A stretch of DNA of 64,000 bases from SVEL01 sp045123575 (GTDB taxonomy: Bacteria; Bacillota; Clostridia; Lachnospirales; Lachnospiraceae), in NCBI GenBank assembly GCA_045123575.1, contig JBGVKG010000017.1, forward strand, positions 1-64,000, in the 5' to 3' direction. The translations under genes and the position numbers were made by a program. Shown here piece by piece: positions 27,078-36,335 of this stretch (positions are counted from its first letter, which is position 1; each line of letters opens with the position of its first letter). The notes under the pieces are model-generated. The model saw nothing but the letters and a program-made list of their open reading frames with translations, made no database searches and had not been told where the DNA came from.

Positions 27078-29432
27078 CTAATATATCTTAGCCAAATTGA
27101 TTCCTGTATAGAAAAACTCTAATATTTCTATACAGCTCTTGCCTGATTTCGCCATATAGTTAGCTGCATTTTGACTCATACCTACTCCATGACCATATCC
27201 TCCTCCTATAATATTATAGGAGGTCAATATGTTATCCTCTGTTATCTCCTCTAGTACAAAAAATCCACTTGGTAGCATAGTTGCTGTTGTATATTCATCA
27301 CCTGAATTTCTCTTTATAGATATACCTTCTGGCGATAATACTGTTCTAATGTAATACTCCTTATATACTCTAACAGTACACTCTGTTCCAAAGATTGTTA
27401 TATAATCAAGAACACCGCCTTGGCCTCTCTCTCCACACTCTATCTTTTTTATATCACCAACATTATCAATCTTTTTTTCAATCCACTGACCTCTATCATT
27501 TAAAACCTTAACATTTCCAAGCTTTATTTGGCCAATATTTTTGTTGATAGCATTAGTAACCTGCTCTAATGTCATATTTAGATTCCATCTGTACCATGGA
27601 TATTCGCTATCGTATGTCTTATAAGGTGTTCTTATAAATGCGCCAAAGGTATTCTCATCTGTTAAATCCATAGATAATGACTGTTCTGTCAATATCTTTC
27701 CTTGAGTATACGGCACCTTAGTACCCCATACAGAAGATGATGTAGTTGCACCACAAGATGTAGAGAAGAAATAAGCTGATATAGTCTTATCTCCATGCAT
27801 CAACACCTGACCATAAGTTTCATCTACCGCGGCATTTGTAACAGTTTGCTCATCCGAGTTGCCATATACTTGATATGTCGTACTGTCATCTACATGCGCT
27901 CCATATTCGCTATATCCATTCCCTAAAATGTGTATATAAGCAAAGCTTCTTGCGCAAATCGCCTGAGCCTTAAGTGCTTCATAGTTATAGCTCCAAGGCA
28001 TCTCACTAGGTACCACACTATATAGATACTGCTCTAATGGTAATTCATTGACAATGGCAAGCTTACCATCTTTTACTACCAACTCTACAGTTCCTCTATA
28101 CGAAGGTGTTCCTTGTCCTCTTGTTAAACTATTTATAGTTATTCTTCCGTCTATACCATTAGATGTTATGACTATTCTTCCATCCTTAAGTACATCTGAA
28201 TCTGGTTTGAAGGTAAATTCTTCTCCTGGCTTTAATTCAAACAAGCCACCGCCCTTGTTATAGTATACTCTACAACCATCCTTCGAACTGATAGTTACAT
28301 AATCATGCAACAACTCCTTATATCCATTTGTCTTTATAAGCACACGAATATTTGATGCTGTTAAATCTCTATCCATAACAATAGCTACAATCTTACCATC
28401 ATTATTCAATATAAACTTTTGACTGTCATATCCTACAAGCACTTCATTTATGCTACTCATAGCAATATTTCCATATATTTTATATACCTTGCAGTAATCA
28501 TCTACTTGATATACGCCATTCTTCTCTATCTCTATACCATTTCCAGAAGATGACATTACCTTACCTGATACTGTTTTTGTCTTAAAGCTTATATCCTTTA
28601 ACTTATGGTCCTGTACAGAAATATCAGCTACAACATTATTGTATATAGCAGTTTTATCGCTTGCAATAAATTCCCTATAAGCGCCCTCTATATATGCCTT
28701 CACTACGCCTCCCGACATAGATATAATCCAGCTATTGTGATATGTTACTTTTTCACTATATACAGATTTAACACATATTATTTCATCACCTTTTAACAGG
28801 ACAGTTATTCCCTTATCTATGTAATAGTCTAAAGCTAATCCCTCAAAACCAAGATCGCCATATGTTGTTTTTGATTGCCACTGTTCTATAGTTTCATCAT
28901 TTGATATAGTTCCTGCTACAACAAGATTTATAGACTTAATCTCCTTATTTAAGTCTAGTTTTTCCACCATTTTCCCATATATCTCAGTCCATTCATCTAA
29001 CCTTATAGGATTTCCTGCTCTATTGTTCTTGACATAGGATAATAATTCCTTGTCTACTACACCAATATTTGTAAACAACTTTCCTAAATCCGAATATGTA
29101 AATGAATCTAATACAGCCTTTTCTGTAGGTGTTATCTCCTTCGTTGCAAAATACGCATCTTCATACATCATATTCATATACTTCTCGTACCAGGCATTTT
29201 CCTTTGACAAGAAATAATCTTTCTTTGTGGCTTCTATGTCTTCCATACTATGAAATAATAATGAAACCGCCTTTGCCACCTGTCCTCTATTTACAACATT
29301 ATCCTTTGGATTATATCTAGAATCTGCTGTTGTTCCATACCAAATAAGTATCACAGCCATAACAACTGCTGCCACAATCAGCACTATATTTTTAATGCCT
29401 ATATTTTTAACCTTTGACAATAGTTCTTGCAT
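27078..29432 (-). CDS. Membrane-anchored SpoIID/LytB-domain protein
   Basis: The 784-residue protein has one N-terminal membrane anchor (about 13-31), then a possible S-layer-homology-like helix (NRGQVAKAVSLLF). A large uncharacterised region follows, then a SpoIID/LytB domain (about 440-780) recognised by LEQYLYSVVPSEMP and ALKAQAICARSFAYIH. It ends with GGYGHGVGMSQNAANYMAKS, the usual C-terminal block. SpoIID in Bacillus is a lytic transglycosylase acting on glycan strands without stem peptides. This protein is about twice that length and is not beside other sporulation genes, so a general wall-remodelling role is as likely. Confidence 0.92.
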   Translation of the reverse strand: MQELLSKVKNIGIKNIVLIVAAVVMAVILIWYGTTADSRYNPKDNVVNRGQVAKAVSLLFHSMEDIEATKKDYFLSKENAWYEKYMNMMYEDAYFATKEITPTEKAVLDSFTYSDLGKLFTNIGVVDKELLSYVKNNRAGNPIRLDEWTEIYGKMVEKLDLNKEIKSINLVVAGTISNDETIEQWQSKTTYGDLGFEGLALDYYIDKGITVLLKGDEIICVKSVYSEKVTYHNSWIISMSGGVVKAYIEGAYREFIASDKTAIYNNVVADISVQDHKLKDISFKTKTVSGKVMSSSGNGIEIEKNGVYQVDDYCKVYKIYGNIAMSSINEVLVGYDSQKFILNNDGKIVAIVMDRDLTASNIRVLIKTNGYKELLHDYVTISSKDGCRVYYNKGGGLFELKPGEEFTFKPDSDVLKDGRIVITSNGIDGRITINSLTRGQGTPSYRGTVELVVKDGKLAIVNELPLEQYLYSVVPSEMPWSYNYEALKAQAICARSFAYIHILGNGYSEYGAHVDDSTTYQVYGNSDEQTVTNAAVDETYGQVLMHGDKTISAYFFSTSCGATTSSSVWGTKVPYTQGKILTEQSLSMDLTDENTFGAFIRTPYKTYDSEYPWYRWNLNMTLEQVTNAINKNIGQIKLGNVKVLNDRGQWIEKKIDNVGDIKKIECGERGQGGVLDYITIFGTECTVRVYKEYYIRTVLSPEGISIKRNSGDEYTTATMLPSGFFVLEEITEDNILTSYNIIGGGYGHGVGMSQNAANYMAKSGKSCIEILEFFYTGINLAKIY

Positions 29433-29467
29433 ATTTTGACCTTCCCTGTTTCAAATCTCTTTCATTT

Positions 29468-29500
29468 AGAAAAAAGCAGCATCACAATGCTGCTTTTTCT
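29468..29500. terminator. Terminator following 6S RNA
   Basis: AAAAAGCAGCAT-CACA-ATGCTGCTTTTT is a strong stem with A/T flanks on both sides. It lies next to the 3' end of the 6S RNA and 36 bases upstream of the SpoIID-domain gene. Confidence 0.85.
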
Positions 29501-29505
29501 ATTCA

Positions 29506-29697
29506 ATATATGTATCCCAAAATGCCGGTTCCTGCGCTTTGAGTCCTAGCATAGCTAGGTGGGCAACCGCATCTGATACTCAGCCTTCCACTAATATATA
29601 ACGAGGCTTGACATCATATCTGAAATATAGGAATCCCTTTAAATAAATGTAGGTTCAAATAAAACAGGAGTATCGAGCATCCCAGGAAACATATACG
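29506..29697 (-). ncRNA. ssrS: 6S RNA
   Basis: The minus strand of the 334-base gap between the glmU-like and SpoIID-domain genes carries features of Firmicute 6S RNA. There is a closing stem between TATATGTTTCC (29695-29685) and GGGATACATATA near 29510. The conserved TTGAACCTACATTTATTTAA and GGGATTCCT segments border the central bubble, and the 3' half contains CACCTAGC / GCTAGGACTCAAAG. Length, about 190 bases, is right, and a terminator follows at once. 6S RNA binds the housekeeping sigma-RNA polymerase and acts as a promoter mimic. Exact ends are estimates. Confidence 0.8.
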
Positions 29698-29766
29698 ATA
29701 TAAAATTTATTTACTCATCTTTATGACTATAGTATACTCTCTTTTTTACATTTTTACAAGTATAAG

Positions 29767-30441
29767 TTAGTTTTTTTCTACGACATTATCCGCACTCTTA
29801 AATATAGAGTTTGAAGGAATATATCCCCTAACACTAGATAATGGATAAATATTACTATGACTTCCCACAACAGTTCCAGGATTAAGCACAGAATTGCAGC
29901 CTACCTCTACCTCATCACCAAGTACTGCTCCCATTTTTTTCAGCCCAGTCTCTACCTTATCTGTTCCATACTTTATAGTAACTAATGTTTTATCTGATTT
30001 CACATTAGAAGTAATGCTACCTGCTCCCATATGCGACTTATAGCCTAATATGGAATCTCCTACGTAGTTGTAATGTGGAACCTGTACCTTGTCAAAAAGA
30101 ACTACATTCTTTAGCTCTGTAGAGTTGCCTACTACAGCTCCCTTTCCAACGATTGCATTGCCTCTTATGAATGCACAATGTCTAATCTCTGCATCCTTGT
30201 CAACAATCAATGGACTTCCTAAGAATGCTGTAGGTGCTACTTTTGCAGAATTAGCAATCCACACATTCTCGCTTACCATAGTATATTCATCCTTTGGAAG
30301 CTTCATTCCTAATTCTATGATAAAATCTCCTATCTTAGGAAGAACCTCCCATGGATATACGGCACCTTCGAAAAGTGGTGCTGCTATAGTTGTCTCATTT
30401 AAGTTTTCAAATAATTTTTCGATTTTCATATTTCTCTCCAT
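29767..30441 (-). CDS. GlmU-like left-handed beta-helix acyltransferase
   Basis: The 224-residue protein consists of hexapeptide repeats (VAPTAFLGSPLIVDKDAEI, then AIVGKGAVVGNSTELKN and EVGCNSVLNPGTVVGSHSNI), which form a left-handed beta-helix. It resembles the C-terminal half of GlmU and the stand-alone proteins often labelled UDP-N-acetylglucosamine pyrophosphorylase in Clostridia, but it has no nucleotidyltransferase domain. Acetyl or other acyl transfer to a sugar phosphate, or sugar-nucleotide binding, is the most that can be inferred. It lies downstream of glmS, which makes glucosamine-6-phosphate, so an amino-sugar role fits. Confidence 0.85.
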   Translation of the reverse strand: MERNMKIEKLFENLNETTIAAPLFEGAVYPWEVLPKIGDFIIELGMKLPKDEYTMVSENVWIANSAKVAPTAFLGSPLIVDKDAEIRHCAFIRGNAIVGKGAVVGNSTELKNVVLFDKVQVPHYNYVGDSILGYKSHMGAGSITSNVKSDKTLVTIKYGTDKVETGLKKMGAVLGDEVEVGCNSVLNPGTVVGSHSNIYPLSSVRGYIPSNSIFKSADNVVEKN

Positions 30442-30450
30442 TATTCCTCA

Positions 30451-30566
30451 AATGATACGGTGACTCCGTTTCTTCGAAACTCTCGTCCCCGTCAACTATT
30501 TACAAAATTTATGCCAACATAAATGTTGCCTAAAATTTTGTCCATACTTGACTCGCTTGTATCATT
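30451..30566. repeat. Nested inverted repeat filling the glmS-glmU-like gap
   Basis: Outer arms AATGATAC (30451-30458) and GTATCATT (30559-30566) enclose a perfect small hairpin GTTTC-TTC-GAAAC and a long stem. In that stem ACAAAATTTATGCCAACA pairs with TGTTGCCTAAAATTTTGT (30502-30541) with few mismatches. The right outer arm abuts the glmS stop codon. There is no T-tract, so it may be an RNA processing or stability element, or a small inserted repeat. Confidence 0.65.
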
Positions 30567-32393
30567 CTATTCTACAGTTACACTCTTAGCAAGGTTTCTT
30601 GGCTTATCTACATCGCATCCCTTCAGAACAGATGTATAATAAGCAAGCATCTGTAATGGAACTACTGCTACCATAGGCATAAGTATATCACTTACCACTG
30701 GAAGCTTAATAACAACATCTGCCACATCTTCTGTCACATCTACATTTTCCTTGGCTATCATTACAACTTTAGCTCCACGAGCCTTTACTTCCTTAATGTT
30801 ACTTACTGTCTTATCAAATAATCTATCCTGTGTAGCCACTGCTATAACAGGCATATCCTCTGTTACAAGAGAGATTGTTCCATGCTTAAGCTCACCTGCT
30901 GCATATGATTCAGAATGAATATATGATATCTCCTTAAGCTTAAGTGAGCCTTCCATACTAAGTGCATAATCTAAGCCTCTACCTATATAGAGGAGACTCT
31001 CTGAATTGATAAGAGTAGATGCTGCATACTGACAATCGCTCTCTAATGCAAATGCTTCCTCTACCTTTGAAGGTATAGTCTCAAGCTCAGCAACCAATGC
31101 CTTACACTGTTCCTCTGTTATTCTGCCATTTGCATATGCAAGCTCAAACGCTAACATATACATAATAGATAACTGCACCATATATGCCTTTGTAGACGCT
31201 ACCGATATCTCTGGGCCAGCATGTGTATATACTACAAAGTCTGACTCTCTAGCTATAGATGAACCCTTCACGTTTACGATAGAAAGAGTTGTTGCCCCCA
31301 TCTCCTTTGCAAGTCGTAATACAGCCTTTGTATCTGCTGTCTCGCCTGACTGTGATATAAGTATAACTAAATCATCACTTCCTATAATAGGATTTCTATA
31401 TCTAAACTCTGAAGCAATATCTACGATAACTTCTACTCTAGCAAGCTCCTCTATAACATACTTGCCTACTAAACCTGCGTGCATAGCAGTTCCACAGGCA
31501 ACAATATATATCTTTCTATAGCTTTTAAGCATATCAAGTGTAATACCACACTCCTCAAGGAATGGCATACCATCCATTATTCTAGGTCTGATAGTTGTCT
31601 TTATAGCTGTTGGCTGCTCGTGAATCTCCTTTAACATAAAGTGCGCATATCCGCCCTTTTCTGCCGCTTCAATATCCCAGTTCGCATGCTGCACTTCCTT
31701 TGAAAGCTCTGTGCCATGGATATCATATATCTTTACTTCATCTTCTGTAATCTCAGCAATCTCATCATATTCAAGCAGATAATAATCTCTTGTATATTTT
31801 AAGATAGCTGGTACGTCAGATGCTATAAAATTCTCACCTTCACCAAGACCTACGATAAGAGGGCTATCTTTTCTAACAGAATATATCTTGCCAGGACAAT
31901 CAGCAAATACGATTCCTAACGCATAAGAACCCTCTATCTCAGCCAAAACCTGCTGAATAGTCTTAAACGGATCCTTCTCCTTGTTGTAATAGTAATCAAG
32001 AAGCTTCGCTACAGTCTCTGTATCAGTCTCAGACTCAAATACATATCCCTTCTTTGTAAGGAAACTCTTAAGTCTAATATAATTCTCTATAATACCATTG
32101 TGTACAATAGTAATCTTAGCATTACCATGTGGATGTGAATTAACATCAGAAGGCTCTCCGTGAGTTGCCCATCTTGTATGTCCTATACCACAATTACCTG
32201 TTGGTTTATGACCAGCATTCATCTTATCTGTCAAATCAACCAAACGTCCCTTAGTCTTTTCTACAACTATCTTTCCATCCTCAAACACCGCAATACCTGC
32301 TGAGTCATAGCCTCTGTATTCAAGCTTTGACAATGCATCTACAAGTACGTCTGCACAATCCTTTTTACCTACATATCCTACGATACCACACAT
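30567..32393 (-). CDS. glmS: Glutamine-fructose-6-phosphate aminotransferase (isomerising)
   Basis: The start at 32393 makes Cys the second residue (MCGIVGYVG), as needed for the N-terminal nucleophile; upstream ATGs would block this. The 608 residues comprise a class II glutaminase domain (1-240, GHTRWATHGEPSDVNSHPH) and two SIS sugar-isomerase domains (SQSGETADTKAVL and SLKLKEISYIHSE). The C-terminus has KPRNLAKSVTVE. It makes glucosamine-6-phosphate for wall synthesis. Only 45 bases separate it from topB, so no glmS ribozyme is present here. AAAGGAT serves as ribosome site. Confidence 0.98.
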   Translation of the reverse strand: MCGIVGYVGKKDCADVLVDALSKLEYRGYDSAGIAVFEDGKIVVEKTKGRLVDLTDKMNAGHKPTGNCGIGHTRWATHGEPSDVNSHPHGNAKITIVHNGIIENYIRLKSFLTKKGYVFESETDTETVAKLLDYYYNKEKDPFKTIQQVLAEIEGSYALGIVFADCPGKIYSVRKDSPLIVGLGEGENFIASDVPAILKYTRDYYLLEYDEIAEITEDEVKIYDIHGTELSKEVQHANWDIEAAEKGGYAHFMLKEIHEQPTAIKTTIRPRIMDGMPFLEECGITLDMLKSYRKIYIVACGTAMHAGLVGKYVIEELARVEVIVDIASEFRYRNPIIGSDDLVILISQSGETADTKAVLRLAKEMGATTLSIVNVKGSSIARESDFVVYTHAGPEISVASTKAYMVQLSIMYMLAFELAYANGRITEEQCKALVAELETIPSKVEEAFALESDCQYAASTLINSESLLYIGRGLDYALSMEGSLKLKEISYIHSESYAAGELKHGTISLVTEDMPVIAVATQDRLFDKTVSNIKEVKARGAKVVMIAKENVDVTEDVADVVIKLPVVSDILMPMVAVVPLQMLAYYTSVLKGCDVDKPRNLAKSVTVE

Positions 32394-32438
32394 AATTATA
32401 TCCTTTCTTGTTATGCATATATACAAATCTATCTTCTA

Positions 32439-34505
32439 CTATCTTTTGTAATGAACTGCTGCCATATCAAAAAGATACTTTAGCTTATCCTGATTGTATA
32501 AATTCTTTACTCCATTTACTCTCTTTGACACAAAGTCACTTAATTTCTGCATATATTCGTCACTAGTTATGCTACCCTCAGCCACATAAGTCAGACCCTT
32601 TTCCCAACTAGCTGTTAGCTCTGGGTTAAGCAATGACGTAATAGACGAATTAACCACATCAAATATTACCTCTCCATACAGTGATGGTGTAAGCACCTGA
32701 GTCTTTTTATTCAGGTTAATATAGTTAATATTGATGAGTTTTTTTAATATCTCAGCTCTAGTTGCTGACGTACCAATACCGCTACCCTTTATCTGTGCTC
32801 TTAGTTCTTCATCCTCTATAAGCTGACCGGCATTTTCCATTGCCAATATGATAGAACCTGAATTATATCTCTTTGGTGGTGATGTTTCACCCTCCTTGAT
32901 ATTCAATTCTACAAGTGCTATCTTATCATCCTTTTTAAGCTTTTTCAACCTCTCTATGACGGCCTCATCTAGTTTGATATCTGCTTCTTCAGCGCCATCT
33001 TCCTTAGATTTTTCCTCTGAATCTTCCTTAGTCTGTTCCTTAGTTACATCACTATTGTCCTTTTTGCTGTAACTATTGGCCACCTTGAGATATCCTTCAT
33101 CCATGAGCACCTTAAAGCTCGCATAGAAATTCTCATGTCTCTCTATGTTATCTGCAAAGTCTGCCTTCAACACAAGACTTACCTTCTGATATGTTGCTGG
33201 TGGATAAAAAATACTTAAGAATCTTCTAACTATAACCTCATATACCTTCTCAGTAAGTGGATTAAGGGAATTCATAGCCCCCAGTCCCTGTCCTGTAGGT
33301 ATGATAGCATAGTGGTCTGTTATCTGTTTATCATTAACATATCGTGTTGATGCTATCTTCTTGTAGCTACCCATATTCAAAGTTTCCTCTGCAAAGGCCC
33401 TAAATTTCTCAACCTTTGTAAGACCACTGATATTCTTGTATATCTCCTTTGCAACAGCACTAGATAATACTCTGGCATCTGTTCTTGGATATGTAACCAT
33501 CTTCTTCTCATATAGTTCCTGAACTATACTAAGTGTCTGGTCTGGACTTATCTTAAACATCCTTGAACAGTCATTCTGAAGTTCCGCTAAGTTATATAAC
33601 AGCGGTGGATTTTTTGTTTCCTTCTTCTTCTCTGCCTGCTCAACAGTAAGGTACTCTTTTCCTTGATTCTTTATATCACATATGAGCTCCTCTGCTCGTT
33701 CTCTCTCCTTGAAACCATTTTCCTTATACAGTGCTGGATGTCCCGCATACTTTGACTGCTCCTGCACTCTCCACTCTGCATCGAATTTGAATTCATCCAA
33801 ATTCATTGCACCTAACACTCTGTAAAATGGTGTCTTTACAAACTCTCTTATCTCTCGCTCACGTCTGACAATCATACCTAGTACGCAGGTCATTACTCGA
33901 CCCACAGAAACTACAGCTCTATCTTGCTTTAGATATGCCGCGATGCTACGTCCGTACTTTAGGGTCAATATACGCGAAAAGTTGATACCCATAAGATAAT
34001 CCTCTTTTGCACGTAAATATGCCGCAGCCGAAAGATTGTCATACTCACTTAAATCCTTTGCCTCTGTTATACCTCTGTTTATCTCTTCCTCTGTCTGTGA
34101 GTCTATCCATACACGTTTTCTAGCCTTGCCCTGTACACCAGACATCTGCTCAACCAAACGATATATGTACTCTCCTTCTCGTCCAGAGTCAGTACACACA
34201 TATATGCAAGTAACATCATCACGGCGCAACAGTTCACTAACTATATCAAACTGCTTCTTAACCGAAGGAATTACCTCATAAAGAAACTTTTCAGGTATAA
34301 ATGGAAGTGTATCAATGCTCCACTTCTTTAATTTCTCATCATATACTTCCGGATAACTCATAGTAACCAAATGTCCGACGCACCATGTCACCACATAGTT
34401 ATCAGACTCAAGATATCCATCTTTTTTTCTCATATTCTCTTTTAAGGCCTTGGCAAATTCATTTGCCACACTAGGCTTCTCTGCTATAAATAAGCTCTTA
34501 GACAT
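32439..34505 (-). CDS. topB: DNA topoisomerase III
   Basis: The 688-residue type IA topoisomerase begins with a TOPRIM domain (LFIAEKPSVANEFA at 5-18, then CTDSGREGEYIYR at about 105-117). The catalytic tyrosine lies in MVTYPRTDARVLS (about 337). The length and lack of C-terminal zinc fingers match TopB rather than TopA. It relaxes and decatenates single-stranded regions of DNA. An unusual Lys/Glu/Ser-rich stretch at about 470-510 (KEQTKEDSEEKSKEDGAEEA) is a flexible insert. It sits between glmS and a nucleotidase gene in the same direction, probably in one transcript. Confidence 0.95.
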   Translation of the reverse strand: MSKSLFIAEKPSVANEFAKALKENMRKKDGYLESDNYVVTWCVGHLVTMSYPEVYDEKLKKWSIDTLPFIPEKFLYEVIPSVKKQFDIVSELLRRDDVTCIYVCTDSGREGEYIYRLVEQMSGVQGKARKRVWIDSQTEEEINRGITEAKDLSEYDNLSAAAYLRAKEDYLMGINFSRILTLKYGRSIAAYLKQDRAVVSVGRVMTCVLGMIVRREREIREFVKTPFYRVLGAMNLDEFKFDAEWRVQEQSKYAGHPALYKENGFKERERAEELICDIKNQGKEYLTVEQAEKKKETKNPPLLYNLAELQNDCSRMFKISPDQTLSIVQELYEKKMVTYPRTDARVLSSAVAKEIYKNISGLTKVEKFRAFAEETLNMGSYKKIASTRYVNDKQITDHYAIIPTGQGLGAMNSLNPLTEKVYEVIVRRFLSIFYPPATYQKVSLVLKADFADNIERHENFYASFKVLMDEGYLKVANSYSKKDNSDVTKEQTKEDSEEKSKEDGAEEADIKLDEAVIERLKKLKKDDKIALVELNIKEGETSPPKRYNSGSIILAMENAGQLIEDEELRAQIKGSGIGTSATRAEILKKLININYINLNKKTQVLTPSLYGEVIFDVVNSSITSLLNPELTASWEKGLTYVAEGSITSDEYMQKLSDFVSKRVNGVKNLYNQDKLKYLFDMAAVHYKR

Positions 34506-34565
34506 CTGTAACCAGTTATCCTTTCTGTATTGATTGACTATGACTTAGCTGAAGGTCGAAATCCA

Positions 34566-35165
34566 TTAGGACTCCGACCCAGACTGTTCATCTAATGTTA
34601 AACTATATGCTGGAAGGAAGTTTTCCAAGAAATAATTTGCCTCCTCCATATTCATGGCTTTGATGGCTTCTACTGTTGAACGTTCCGCCTGTTCAAAATC
34701 CATATTTCCCATTCGTTTTTCCTCTACACACTTTATCAGCGCAGATATCTTATCTGCCGCCTTTACATATCTCCACAATTCCTTTTCGTCCTCATCCTCG
34801 TGAAGTAATGGTTCGTATACTGAACGCATCTCTCTAGGTAAGGCTTTCAGAAGCTTATTGCCTGCTGCCGACTCAACATTCTTATAAGCAACCTTTATCT
34901 CGGGTGCAAAATACTTAATAGGTGTTGGTAAATCGCCTGTTATAATCTCTGTTGTGTCATGGAACATGGCCAATACTGCTATACGTTCCTCATCTAGATG
35001 CTTTCCATAATAGGTATTGCCTATAACAGCTAATCCGTGTGCTATGACTGCTGTATCCAAACTATGCTCTGCAATATTCTCTGTAATGGTATTGCGCATA
35101 AGTCCCCATCTATTTATATATTTCATTCTCGCTAACATAGCGAAAAAGTTCTTAAATACTGCCAT
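34566..35165 (-). CDS. YfbR-like 5'-deoxynucleotidase (HD domain)
   Basis: The 199-residue HD phosphohydrolase has the YfbR-type metal and substrate motifs: NIAEHSLDTAVIAH (His at 33), FHDTTEIITGDLPTPIKYF (His-Asp at about 69-70) and a late acidic YVKAADKISALI. YfbR removes phosphate from deoxynucleoside 5'-monophosphates, and the TGDLPTPIK block is the specific mark. The gene lies between galM and topB with short gaps (14 and 60 bases). Start MAVFKNFFAMLARM is preceded by GGAG. Confidence 0.92.
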   Translation of the reverse strand: MAVFKNFFAMLARMKYINRWGLMRNTITENIAEHSLDTAVIAHGLAVIGNTYYGKHLDEERIAVLAMFHDTTEIITGDLPTPIKYFAPEIKVAYKNVESAAGNKLLKALPREMRSVYEPLLHEDEDEKELWRYVKAADKISALIKCVEEKRMGNMDFEQAERSTVEAIKAMNMEEANYFLENFLPAYSLTLDEQSGSES

Positions 35166-35179
35166 ATAACTCCTCGATA

Positions 35180-36241
35180 CTACTTAACCATAAACTTGTA
35201 TACAGTTGTTGTATTATATACATCTCCTGCTTTTAATACTGGCTGCTTAAAACTTGGTACATTGATTGCATTTGGGAAATACTGTGTTTCTAAGCACAAG
35301 CCATCATGACATCCATATGTAACACCATTCTTACAATACTTTCTCTCACCTATAAAGTTGCCTGCATAGAACTGTATACCAGGCAAATCTGTATATGTCT
35401 CCATATATATTCCACTGACTTCACTCTCAAGTGATGCAACAAGTGATACCTCACCCTCTTGTGTCTTCAGAACCCAGTTGTGGTCATATCCTCTTCCCAG
35501 CTTAATCTGATCGTAATCTGACTTGATATCTGTACCGACTACCTTAGCCACTCTAAAGTCCATAGGAGTGCCATCAACCTTTATCAACTGACCATCTGGA
35601 AGTAAATGCTTATCAATATGTGTAAACTCATCAGCATCTATCCATAACTTATGATCCAGTGCTGAACCTGATGCATGACCTGAAAGATTGAAATATGAAT
35701 GATTTGTCATATTAACAACTGTATCCTGATCACTCTTAGCCTCATACTCTATGATAACACAATTGTCCTCTGTGATAATATATCTAACCTGTATCTCCAA
35801 TTCACCTGGGAAGCCCTGGTCACCATCTGGGCTAGTATATGAAAATGCTATGGTCTGTCCAAGCTCATCCTCATACATATCGCCCTCCCACAGTCTCTTT
35901 CCATATCCATTAAAACCGCTATGAAGGTTGTTTTTACCGTTATCATTCTTATCTAACTTATATGTCTTGCCATTTAACTCAAAGCTGGCACCGCCTATAC
36001 GATTGGCATGTCGTCCAACTGTTATACCAAAGTTAGGAAGATTTCCAATATATCCTTCTATTTTTTCGTACCCCAATACTACATCACATGGATTGCCATC
36101 TCTATCTGGTACCTCTAGGGATACAAGTGCTGCTCCTAAGTCTGTAAACTTAGCTGTCATTCCATTATCATTAGTTATTGTATAAAGATATGCTGTCTTA
36201 CCGTCCTTAGTCTGTCCAAATATTTCTTTTGAAAATGCCAT
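35180..36241 (-). CDS. galM: Aldose 1-epimerase (mutarotase)
   Basis: The 353-residue protein converts alpha and beta forms of aldoses such as galactose and glucose. Substrate and catalytic residues are visible: NLHSGFNGYGKRLWEG (His at about 111), NHSYFNLSG (catalytic His at about 183), the YDHNWVL Asp and the base Glu in LCLETQYFPNAIN (about 318). The length is normal and the protein is cytosolic with no signal. No other galactose genes are nearby. It is separated from the DUF4956 gene by a hairpin at 36271-36300 and may start a new transcript. Confidence 0.96.
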   Translation of the reverse strand: MAFSKEIFGQTKDGKTAYLYTITNDNGMTAKFTDLGAALVSLEVPDRDGNPCDVVLGYEKIEGYIGNLPNFGITVGRHANRIGGASFELNGKTYKLDKNDNGKNNLHSGFNGYGKRLWEGDMYEDELGQTIAFSYTSPDGDQGFPGELEIQVRYIITEDNCVIIEYEAKSDQDTVVNMTNHSYFNLSGHASGSALDHKLWIDADEFTHIDKHLLPDGQLIKVDGTPMDFRVAKVVGTDIKSDYDQIKLGRGYDHNWVLKTQEGEVSLVASLESEVSGIYMETYTDLPGIQFYAGNFIGERKYCKNGVTYGCHDGLCLETQYFPNAINVPSFKQPVLKAGDVYNTTTVYKFMVK

Positions 36242-36270
36242 GTTCTTTATCTCCTTCTAAATATAACAAT

Positions 36271-36300
36271 GGGGTAATCTCACGTACGCAAAACTACCCC
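36271..36300. terminator. Hairpin between DUF4956 gene and galM
   Basis: GGGGTAATCTC and the terminal TACCCC form a 6-bp GC-rich stem around an inner ACGTACGC-like palindrome. On the minus strand it is 36 bases past the DUF4956 stop. The T-run is poor, so termination is uncertain. Confidence 0.45.
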
Positions 36301-36335
36301 TTAATCATACCATATTTAATGTTAAAATGCAAACT

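Noticed and set aside
32394..32438. Possible glmS ribozyme
   Set aside because: Only 45 bases separate topB from glmS and no ribozyme core is visible.
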